Origin: Inonotus obliquus
Lineage: Eukaryota > Basidiomycota > Agaricomycetes > Hymenochaetales > Hymenochaetaceae
Length of the DNA stretch: 64,000 nt
Assembly (NCBI GenBank): GCA_032164295.1
Contig: JAJHTX010000001.1
Coordinates: forward strand, 3,658,001-3,722,000
Direction: 5' to 3'
Below the pieces are notes generated by a model. It was given only the letters and a program-made list of their open reading frames with translations. It did no database searches and was not told the DNA's origin. Positions 54,624 through 64,000 of the stretch are shown one piece after another (the first letter of the stretch is position 1; the number at the start of each line of letters is the position of its first letter). Made by a program: the position numbers and the translations under genes.

Positions 54624-55285
54624 CTACATCTCCAAATCACACCCCGCCTGCTCAAGCAATCTCCTGACGCGAGGCGTATCAGGCTTAATGTCTCCGAGTA
54701 GTGGCGCAAAGTATCGACGTAAGTTACGATGATATCGTACAGAATAAAACGTTCCTTGCTTTCCCTGTCGTATCCAAGTCAAGATCAGTTTCAACTACTA
54801 GTAAAAATGAATGAAGACTAAAGAACAGATGACTTACACCTCGGACAGTCCCACTTCGTATACTTGTTTGTACGTGTCCATAATACCAAGTCTCACGTTC
54901 AGTATCCTTTGACTTTACCCATACAGCATCGCCAGACTGCATACAGGCATGCCATATAAGCCAATTCAGATCTCGTCAACGCCTCTTCCCGTATAACACG
55001 AATTTACCAAACCACACACACCTTAGGCTCAAAATCCCACCCCTCATCTAACTCTTCCGGCCTCTCCTCGTCCAAATAATCCATTTCATCATCTAACGAC
55101 ATCGCCTCGCTCGAAGGAGAATATCCTGCAAGATTACTCTTCTCTCCCATCGTCATACCAAATCCGTCCATGGAGTTCGTGGATACAAGCGTGGTAGAAG
55201 AACTAGAGTTAGACTTCGACGAGCGAACGCCTGAGCGTCTAGGTGTCGAAGGAGCACTTCGTTGACTGGGTTTGGGTGACGACAT
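54624..55285 (-). CDS. Small three-exon conserved fungal protein with SH3/Tudor-like segment
   Basis: The exons on the minus strand are 55285-55022, 54936-54838 and 54764-54624. The introns are 85 nt (GTGTGT...GCAG) and 73 nt (GTAAGT...GACAG), both in phase 0. The 167-residue product has a Ser-rich N-terminus and an acidic stretch (LDDEMDYLDEE). A compact C-terminal segment with SGDAVWVKSKDTE, ETWYYGHV, GTFYSVRYHRNLRRYFAPL and KPDTPRVRRLLEQAG follows. The pattern of a charged surface followed by VWV.., WY.G.V and YSVRY resembles a small beta-barrel of the SH3/Tudor kind, as in short conserved Agaricomycete proteins. Exon 2 and 3 limits are supported by the continuity of this segment. The function is unknown. 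Confidence 0.75.
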
Positions 55286-56137
55286 TTCGATACAACAATA
55301 AGTAGATGGCCGTGACAAGAAGTCAATAGCAGTCAACTTGAAGCAATTGCAGATGATGACAGCCAACAGCGGTCGGTAAGTTTAGGAGGACGGCGTCAAG
55401 TGACAACGACGGAGTCCCTCGCCAATGGAGAAAGACGACAAAGACCAAACTCGGAGTCGTCGGATAAGAGTCCTCCTCGGAGTTGTTCAACGGCAAAATC
55501 GACAACTCGGGCAAGAGCTTCAAGGTGTCGAGATGATTGGGCAGACTTTCCCAAAGATAAAGCGTAGGGCGTTAAAATCAGAGAATAATCGCAGTCAAGA
55601 AACAAGCGCGAGTAAAGAGACAAGCCACAGAACCCAGATTCTCCTTTTATACATATACAGTCACCCTTAGAGGCCACAGAGTCACCCTTAGGCCACAGAA
55701 GAAAGTACACCTCAATTGAGGCCTAGATCGCGTTGCATCGTTTTGAGACCGATACCGCTGGCCAAAGCTCACAAGTAGGTCAATATTGTTGTTGTCGTCG
55801 TCGTTGCCAGCGGCGTCGTTGATACGCGACCAACAAACGTTTGTCCGGTTGATGCCATGACACGTGGGCTCTGGCAGCTAAAATACCATATATGGCATGC
55901 CTTGCGATTAGCAGATTGGCGTGAAAGAACCCACTAACATGACGGTCAACGAAAGATATTACCACAGAAGCAGAGGTCACTGCACAGTGCAGAAAAAAAG
56001 GCTAGAATGAGACAGCGCCACTTTCATTCTATGTAACAAGTCATCAACCTCTTGAACTGGAGGACTTGATTGAAATCGTACAAGTTTTCTGTTTCTTGAC
56101 CACAATTTGACAATTTCATCCCATGGACTTTAACTCA
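55286..56137. other. Intergenic between small protein gene and cullin-4
   Basis: Short open frames at about 55396-55710 on both strands have no recognised relatives. A GTT/GTC microsatellite lies at about 55787-55805. The stretch contains the promoter of the 55285 gene, but no TATA box is clear. Confidence 0.4.
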
Positions 56138-59015
56138 CTATGCAACATACAAATACCTCCCTGGCTCATCCTCATCCCTCCTCATATACTCCTGTTCAAT
56201 CAACACCTCAAACCTCCCCTTAATCATCCCAACATCAGGCTGGAAATGCTTCTTCATCACATCCACCGTTTCGTTAATCAGCGCTTGGTGTGTCATGCTT
56301 TTACGGGATTTCATGATGCGCACGATGGCGGCATCAAGAAGGGATTTACGTTCGAGTTCGATGGCGCCCGTTGTCCGTTTGGTTTCTTCGGGCTAGGGAT
56401 TGATAAGAAGTTAGCGAGTTGTTAGTGAGAAGAGGTGAATGAAGGGACGGAAAGCAAGAACGCACTGTTTCTTTAACTTGAATAGAATTGATATGCACAC
56501 GGAACCTCTCATCCGTAAATTCCGCATTAAAACTAAATACATCCGAGTTATTCACGTCCCTTCCTGGAGGTCTCTTCTTCAACACTTTCTTCATTCCGCA
56601 CGCAAGACTCTGAAGGGTCCGTCTCAGCTCTCCGTCCTCTACATCACGAGATCAAGTTAAACTCAGTACCACTCAATATAGCGAAGTAGCTGAATCTTAC
56701 CAATCTGCGTCTGTTCCTTCATCTCCCCAAACCCCATCTCCTCCTGCTCGTTGAAGAGCAAAAGCACAAGCGCCTGATACATACTAACAGTCAACTCTTT
56801 CTCGCCCGCCTTAAACCTCGCCCTCAGCGCAGCGCTCCCGAGCGTATGGTCCCAATTCAATTTCCTTCCTTTATGTTTGCTCTTATAGAAATCTTCAAAA
56901 CGCTGGAGAGCTGAAGCCATTGGAGTTGGTAGGACGGCTTCGCCTGAACGCTTAGTTGAGAATGGCCAGAAAGCTGCTTCTAGAATCATTACGTTCAGAC
57001 TTCGGGCTAGTGGATCGATATTAAGCTTGGACGTGGGTTCGAGAGACTCTGCAGCGCGTGCCTCGCGTTCTTGGAACTCCTGCATCAGGTCCCGCGAAAG
57101 GGCAAGGTCGCGGAACATATTGTCTCCCATACTGAACTCAGGATCGTATTGCTCCTTGAGAGTCTTAAGAACGGACTTCTCGAAGTCGTCTGAGGCGCTG
57201 CGCTGAAGCAAAAGCCGCTTTGCGAGAGCTTTGTGGTAGAAAGTTCGGAATACATCTTTGTCTACAACACTCGTCAATACACGCCAAAGAAAAAGCGCGG
57301 AACACATACCTCGAGTAAATCTATATAACCCAAGAATAGCTTCGAGCTTCTTCTGAAACTCTTCATCACTGGCTCCCTTTTGACCCCTTCTCATCTCGCG
57401 GTCCAAGTATTTCGCAATCTTCTCCGCAGGTACTATCTTCCTTAGTCGGAAGCCAGTCGCGAACGCATCTGTAGCCGCGTTCTTGAATTGTTTGTTCCCA
57501 GCAAAAGCCTCGGCCAAAGCAGCGTCGATGAAGCCTTTGAAGTCCAATAGCCTATCGACCATCTCTTCCTCGCGTTCTTTGTCGTTTACGATGAGCGAGA
57601 CGACACTGTGTACGTGGACTTTGAATGCTTCGCAGAGTACTCCACCTCCGTCGACACGACCAAAGAGACTATACATTCGGATCAGACCGTCCATGTTCTT
57701 CCCGTCTATCGCACTTCTGACACCAAGACTAAGCCAATGCAAACGATTTTCAAGCAACGCTCTCTCCGCTGTCTTCTGAATTTCGGCCCAATCACCTTCG
57801 AATCCAGATAAGACTTCTGAACATCGTTGTCGTTCTTCTTCCAGTCGTTCATTGCAGTGACTAAGGAAGCTATTCTGGTCCTCCTTAAGCAGTTCGGCTA
57901 GCTTTTCGGATTCATCGGAGTAGAAAGTGCGCGTAGCATCGATGTATGGTTCTAAGAATAGCTCCGCGAAGAGCGAGTATTCAGCCAGGATGCGCACAAG
58001 GGTGACGACAGTCTCTCGGTTTACGTGTTGCGTCCTAAAACGAAGACATTGTCTAGTATGTACCAAAGTATGGTATTCGGATATACTCGCCTTTCGCGCC
58101 GTTCGTAAGTGACCCAACCCTTTACCGCATCCTGTATCCAGTACAGTATTCTGTCGTACTGAAATATTTGAGCTTTATATGTCTGCATCGCGAGTTGCCT
58201 GCATTCACGTCAGCTCTGGTCCAGAAGGAGTAAAGAAAATCTTACCGAACGTGAAGAGCATCCGTCTTGCCTGGCACGAAGACCAAGTCAAGATACGTCA
58301 AAAGCGTCTCCAGTAAGCGCACACATTTATCAAACCAAACCGTCATTGCAACCAAATCTTCGAGCCATTCCGTACTCTTTGGATCGCTATGGGAGCTCAG
58401 TTGTTTATTGACAGAGCCAGCAGCCTCCCTGAGCTCTAAATGGAGTTTGTCATAGATCCACTGTCCTTTACCCGCGACGAGCACGACTGTACGAGTCGCA
58501 TTGAACACATCCTCGTGAATGAAGGAATGAGACTTCGGAGCAGTAGATAAGCTCGGCCGCGGACGCGCCAGGACAGCACGCATCCCCTCTTGTATTGTAC
58601 GAAGGAGCTTATCAAAATTGTCATCCGACCTCGTATTACCTACAGTTGCATGAGCGATCTCGTATTCCCTGGTCATACAACATGGATTGAACGCACCAGA
58701 TGGATTGGTAATCGTGAGCCGCTTCACAACATCCCCGAGTCCATCTCTCGCATCTGCTCGTTGTCTGCCTTTTCCTTTGTCACTCGATCTTGTAACAGAC
58801 GACGTATAGTCCGAATCACCTTCGAGTCTTGCCGTCTTTCTTGGAGGACTCCGGGATCTCGGATTCCGATCCTGCGGATCAACAGTTCCTGTGTTTGCAG
58901 CGTGTATCCTTGGCTTGTACTCCGAAAGACCCTTTGATTTTGAAGGGAAAGTGAGAAGATGGAACACTCCTAGCGGTTGATTTGGTTGAACGGATGGAGG
59001 AGGTCTGACGGACAT
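56138..59015 (-). CDS. cul4: Cullin-4 homologue, E3 ubiquitin ligase scaffold
   Basis: Six exons on the minus strand: 59015-58246, 58198-58091, 58034-57310, 57261-56701, 56638-56466 and 56392-56138. All phases agree and give 863 residues. Intron 2 (58090-58035) is GC-AG. Cullin-4 scaffolds the DDB1-linked ubiquitin ligase, and its C-terminus binds the RING protein Rbx1. The cullin-homology part shows DKDVFRTFYHKALAKRLL and SASDDFEKSVL. EDGELRRTLQSLACG marks CUL4 rather than CUL3. The neddylation motif IVRIMKSRK has its lysine at about residue 807, and the C-terminus is YVA. The N-terminus is extended and basic. The start MSVRPPP (59015) is preferred over an upstream ATG at 59102. A further 39-nt in-frame intron (58678-58640) is possible. 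Confidence 0.9.
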
Positions 59016-62000
59016 GGTGGTGATTGTCCGAGCGAAGACTCTCACTCTGAGCGACAATCCGCGGACGGTTCGGCTGCACTTCGGCATCAACACAACTCTC
59101 AACCAACAACTACCACCTCGAGATTACACAAAAGCCACACATCAATAGTCATGATGGAGTTACGATAACATATGGTTGCTGAATACATTCGCCCTCTTGA
59201 AACTAAGGGGGTTTTTGCGTTGGAAGTATTTCAGAAGGTATGATCATCTTTATCTATTAAGCTGACGGGATCCAGTATAGTTAGTACGTCCCTTTCAAAT
59301 CAGGAGATGCCCTTGTTGAATCTCTTTCACCAGGTCTTTGAGGCTATTTCTCCAGCTCCTGGGTAAAGGCATAAACATCCACAGTACTATTAATCGGTTG
59401 CACTCAACGACATCGTGGGCTAGCAGCTTCTCAAACACGGATCCGGTGACTCAGATCTCGTCTGCGCACTCAGCGAGCACGATCGCGTACCTCGCTGCTT
59501 TAATTCAAAGACGTATTCCACCAGCGTTGTTGACGGTTTGCCTGTTAGAATAAAACAGTGAAATCAACAGCTGAACGGAGTCACGCGAGACTCATCCATT
59601 TCCACGGATCATTCATCGGACCCCTTCAGCGTGATTAATGCAGTCTAGTCAGGTAGACCAGGCATTTATCCCACTATCGAGCGCGTGGACCAGGTGAGTG
59701 AGCAAACGATCCGCGCGAGAGCGCCCGGAGGGGGGGACAGCTATGCTCACGACCCTTGGATATTCCCTTTTGCTTCGCATGGCGGCACTGCATCTTCTTT
59801 ATGCCGTGTGCGACAACTCGTACAAGTCATGCTGGTATGTATGGGGATTGTGGAACGAATCCGCTAGAACTCGTTCTTCCGAATTATGACTTCTGCGTGT
59901 AGGTCGCCTGACCGATATAACCTCTTTCCTCTTTCCGACCCGCAGTAAGCAATCTACGTCACTTACTATTCTCACAGAGCAGAGACGGGGCTTAAATGAA
60001 TTTATTCTACCTCGGCTTCCAAGCCGCGTGGAATGTGCGATATTCTGCCGATGGGGATTGTTCAGGATTATCCATACGACCTGATGATAGCGCTAGCATC
60101 AAGCTTGGAAGATTACGGCAGTAGCCACAAACGTTTCTTCGTGACTATTGGATCGATGCTTGAGCTTGGAAACTACGGTGACGCAGCGAATTCGTTCAGC
60201 TGAAGTACCGCATCAGTAAAGCTGGAGCCGCCTTGATTCTTCGATTTGCAAGGGCGGCCACCCACCACGCTATCCGTTTCCGGAGCCGAAGTGCGTCTCT
60301 CGCGAATATTCTTGATGAGCAGAACTACGAATACGCGCTCTACCCTATCAACTGATGGTGAAGCTGGAATTGAAAATGCTTAGACGAACAAATCGACAAA
60401 ACGCCTATACTGTATCTCAGAATTTCTTCCTTTTACCCAGACTAATACATCAAGTCCGCCCAGATTAAACCGATTCCGATTCCAGAGGCCGCTGAATCAA
60501 GCCTAAATCGAGCTAGAGTAACCACATTAGCAAATGTCGTTTGATTCCAAGGACTCTATAAGGACTCCTTTGTCTCCTGAATCAAGGAGTCGAAGTTTTG
60601 CATTAGTCACAGCTTTTCCCGTCGAAGTCCTCAAAAGTGATCAAATAGTTCTGGTATGCATCCGCTCATTTTGCCTTGTCCAGCAGGAAAGGGGCCTGCC
60701 GATTATGACTACTTCTACGCTCCCTACGAACACAACATCTGGGATCGAGTTTCCGTGCAGAGAGAATGACGACTCTCCCCTTGAAGGAGTCCGTAACGCG
60801 AATGTATGATGTTCGTTGGTATGATTGCAAGGTATGAAACTGTCAGTGATGCTCTACCTCGAAATTCTATGAAAGCATTTTAGCTTATACTATGCTGAAC
60901 TAAAGGAACGTGGTATATTCCCGGTATATAACGACTCGGACTATGCGTGATCTCTGTTCCGCTCTCTATGTTAAGGGACTCTCGAGTGATCTTTCAATGC
61001 GCATCTTGGACGAAAAAGACGAACGAACATGGACACGGTAACCATGTAATCCCAGTCTGCCACAGCCTTCATAATCATATGTATAGAATTTTCTTCAGAC
61101 TACCGATATAGAATTTATGCTTATGCAATAATTCCGTAGATTCCAGCTTTTTGAGTGTCTGACTTCAACCCATCTTCCGATGTATAAATTTACCAAGGGG
61201 GCACAAGTAGCCAATCATGCATGTTTCACAACGTACAACGCTACAGTTTGCCCGACCGACCTCCGACCAGCCTTTCTCCAAAATTGGAGATGAAACTTAT
61301 AGGAAAAATTTGTAAGCATTTTCTCGGCGGAAGTACATAACTGGAAGGTACGTCGATTATGGAAGGACCAGAAATTTGGCTCCAAGCATCAGTTGGCAGT
61401 GTTGCCTCCACCTTTTTTTTCAGGTCTCTAAGTCTGCAGAACTTTTGTACCGCAAACGAACGTTACGATGGTCTTGGGTAAGTGTGAATAGCCGTGGCAC
61501 GTACTTCTTCGCTTATCGGGAAGTGACGAATCTATCCAGAATCCGTTCCAAAAATGGTGTAACGCAGAAAAAACTTCCAATTTTCCTCTGGGAAAGCTTA
61601 GTTTGCCTATATTTGGTAGGGTAGGTGATTGGGCAGGAAATAAAATGCACTTCCAGAAAAGGTGTTTCCTGACTTGTAACATTCAGAGGCCATTTCGGAC
61701 CTACCGTCTCCAGCCAGTTGATTTGGTTGCCTGAAATAGGCTCTAACGCCCTCGTTGGCAGTTTCGTTGCTGTAACGCAGTCGTCTCGCTTGCACCCGTA
61801 CAGATGCGTACAGTAGCCGCAGCGCCAGCATGGCTCTCAGCTTCGACAACGACGGAATAGGTCACAAGACGCATCGCATTCATTTCATATTGACGGTCTC
61901 TGGATATTCGAGCCGAAGCACTGAAGTACAGTATGGTGTTTGTGATCGCGCGTGACGTGGACTCCGACGCTCAACCCAATGCTAACTCTCTCAGTCGCGA

Positions 62001-62354
62001 ACGAAGTCGGACTGGAATGCCCGTGAGCCCGGGAAATGCTTTGAGTTTTAACTCTGGATAGCTCCGACCCCGGCTGGGAGTATCGTGATACCGGTGCAGG
62101 GAAGCTACAGCGCATTGGAGTATCGTATCACCTCGGATAGCGACTAAGGGATCATCGGCGAACTCGGAAAAATCTGAAAAAGGAGTCTACTTACTTCTGG
62201 TGCAATCATATGCACCAACGGCGGTCAAGTAATTGCGACTTTCGCAATTTAGTCCCGCAACCTATGGAGAAATTTGCAGGCGAGAAACACTATAAACACC
62301 TCATCTCCCGGATGAAACCGAGGTTCGACACTTGCCCACACTTCTCCCGGCAGA
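59016..62354. other. Intergenic, 3.3 kb, nothing firmly recognised
   Basis: It begins with the cullin-4 promoter region. An open frame at 60534-60809 encodes a polar 91-residue peptide with no recognised family. GC content is closer to genes than to the repeat block, but no domain, RNA gene or transposon end was identified. Confidence 0.35.
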
Positions 62355-64000
62355 ATGAGTGGCACTATCGAAGGATCATCCTACACCAAAGTGCTTGAGA
62401 ATCAACAGACGGTCCTTGTGGGTGAACAAGTTCGTTTCCAATCGAATCGGTGCGCTGACAAGTACTTTGAAAGTATATCGCTGGTGAATACAATTCTCGA
62501 GAACCGTCTCATGCTCCAGCTGACAGCAAAACAACCAGCTGGAGCCATAGCTCTCATTGCATATGACACATGTATCACGCTGTCCGAGTACGCTCTTGAA
62601 CAGATTTCGAAATCCTATCTCGAGCTGAATCTCCTCCTTTCCCCCTTCCATTGTCAAAAGAGAGGTTCGTCGAATCGTCGATACATAAATGTCACCACAT
62701 TTAACTAGAATTTATCAACGTAGCTTCGGTTCGTTTGGGTGAGCTCAATAGACTCCATTGCGTTGCGTGTACTCTGAAATGCATTACATAGGAAACCAGA
62801 TGGTCGATAGGAAAACTCCTCTACGTATTCATTCGATATGGAACAATCTTGATTGCTATCGCTGGCTTTTATGGTGCGCAACTACTGCTATATAGTTCAC
62901 AGAGTCTAAGCTACATTTCATCGCAGGATCGTTGTATGTTGATCCATCAGTCAGGGTACGTCGTCATCTCATTATTCATCAAGGAGAACTGGGCATTACT
63001 AACCGTTGCTTTTAGATGTGCGTCTCTTTAATTGTAAAGGGCCTGAAGGCAGCTAGTTACCCAATATTTCTGAAGATGTCGAATTTTGACACAGACCTAT
63101 ACGGCGTAAGCACAGGGCTCATTGGATTACCCGAAAATTCTCAACGTTGACACAGGGGTGCCTGTTTCCTGAGGTTTGTAATTGACGGTAGGTCACCGAG
63201 ACTACTAGTGTCTCGGATTTCCACTGAGCTCCCTGCGAAAACGACAGTCAATCAGTTGCTAAGAGCAGTTGCTATCTACAAAGACGACCAAGGGAAGAGA
63301 AAGCTACTATTAGTCGTCAGCATCGTAAGTTGATTCGATCCTCCATGACTGTCACAGGCTGATCTATTTGGAGTAGTCCCAAATTATAATCCTCTGCGCC
63401 TTGAGTATCAAGCTCGTAACGACGTACGAACGTAAGTCAGAGACATGGAGAAAGCTAGTCCTCTTGCTGACACGGGTTTCTCGATAGTCATTGAGTACGG
63501 CTTGTAGGTTCTGTGATGTCAATTAGCAGTACGCAGCTAAATCATTCTTAGCTCAGGGCCTTCTTGCGCCCTTCTGGTAACTTACCCAAGATGGATATAT
63601 ATCTCCCTATACACATTCATAGTCATTCCAGATTTAACGATTACAGGAGCCTGCTCGTTCAGAATATACCAGCTATGTAAATCTGGGTATCAAAGGTCCT
63701 CGCTATTTCATTTTCTGATGCTTGTTCTTTCGTAGGGATAGGCGGAGAATCAAGGGTCGCTCGAATCATACTGCGAGACTGTACGTTCAAACTACAGCGA
63801 ATAATAACATGTAAATACATTACTCACAAAGGCATTGCTCCTATTAGCCGTCGTATATATGATCGCTCTCACACTGTGAATATGACTACTTGCTTTGGGT
63901 GTTATCACTTAACTCGTTGTTCTTTTTCCAGCTTGGCTATTCCACAGTTCCTGACGCCGCTCTTCCTGCCAATCAATAGCACTGTCATCGTATCGGGCCT
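62355..64000 (+). CDS. DUF6533-like multi-pass membrane protein gene, fragmentary, runs off window
   Basis: Several short coding pieces in order fit the DUF6533 family of Agaricomycete membrane proteins. Exon 1 (ATG 62355, to 62587) ends in IALIAYDTCITLSE. A continuation EVRRIV follows after a 73-nt intron (62588-62660). RWSIGKLLYVFIRYGT then appears with a hydrophobic helix (62792 to about 62926), LLRAVAIYKDDQGK with LLLVV (up to a GTAAGT donor at 63325), a hydrophobic piece before the GTAAGT at 63432, and a final stretch near 63930-64000. The junction between the second and third pieces could not be solved and may be broken. The gene is either a real one with many introns or a decaying copy. 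The function of the family is unknown. Confidence 0.5.

Overview
The window reads as nuclear DNA of a filamentous basidiomycete, most likely an Agaricomycete. Evidence for this is a cullin-4 gene split by 47-73 nt introns with CTRAY-type branch sites, two small conserved gene types seen in mushroom-forming fungi, a DUF6533-like membrane-protein gene at the right edge, Tf1/sushi-type chromoviruses, and a LINE with an RNase H domain. No taxon below that level can be supported from sequence alone.

Layout. Positions 1 to about 51,300 are a repeat block. A 5'-truncated LINE copy (480-3288) is followed by an LTR in minus orientation (3880 to about 4330), an unrecognised stretch with LTR-like features (about 5150-5950) and an ancient chromovirus. 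That chromovirus is now in two pieces (6012-6790 and 15976 to about 24,900). Between the pieces lie a decayed chromovirus with both LTRs (7092-13502) and a Tc1-like DD34E transposon (13968-15201). Its 3' LTR carries a younger, intact chromovirus (18060-24575; LTRs differ at 2 of 449 positions; target duplication CTTTA). Next comes a full-length LINE (25293-45810; 12-bp target duplication), split within ORF2 by a 14.15-kb LTR retrotransposon (29299-43448; LTRs of equal length and apparently identical; target duplication GCGA). To its right are a decayed USP7-type deubiquitinase gene (46764 to about 47730), unrecognised minus-strand coding-like remnants, a solo-like LTR (48140-49096) and about 2 kb with nothing recognised.

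From 51,364 onward the window is host genes, all on the minus strand: a conserved protein of unknown function (51364-53800, two exons), a small three-exon protein (54624-55285) and cullin-4 (56138-59015, six exons, one with a GC-AG intron). A fragmentary DUF6533-like gene on the plus strand runs off the right end.

How the parts work. The intact chromovirus shows a complete expression logic: TATA box, inferred transcript start, an 11-nt self-complementary primer site just inside the 5' LTR, a leader intron candidate, gag, a G GAT TTT slippery heptamer in a 34-nt gag/pol overlap, and pol with a chromodomain. The LINE joins ORF1 to ORF2 through a TAATG stop/start overlap. The 14-kb element has a very large ORF1 with its protease inside, a pol that may be reached by splicing, and an antisense two-exon gene with its own TATA box between pol and the 3' LTR. 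That antisense gene is the most unusual object here.
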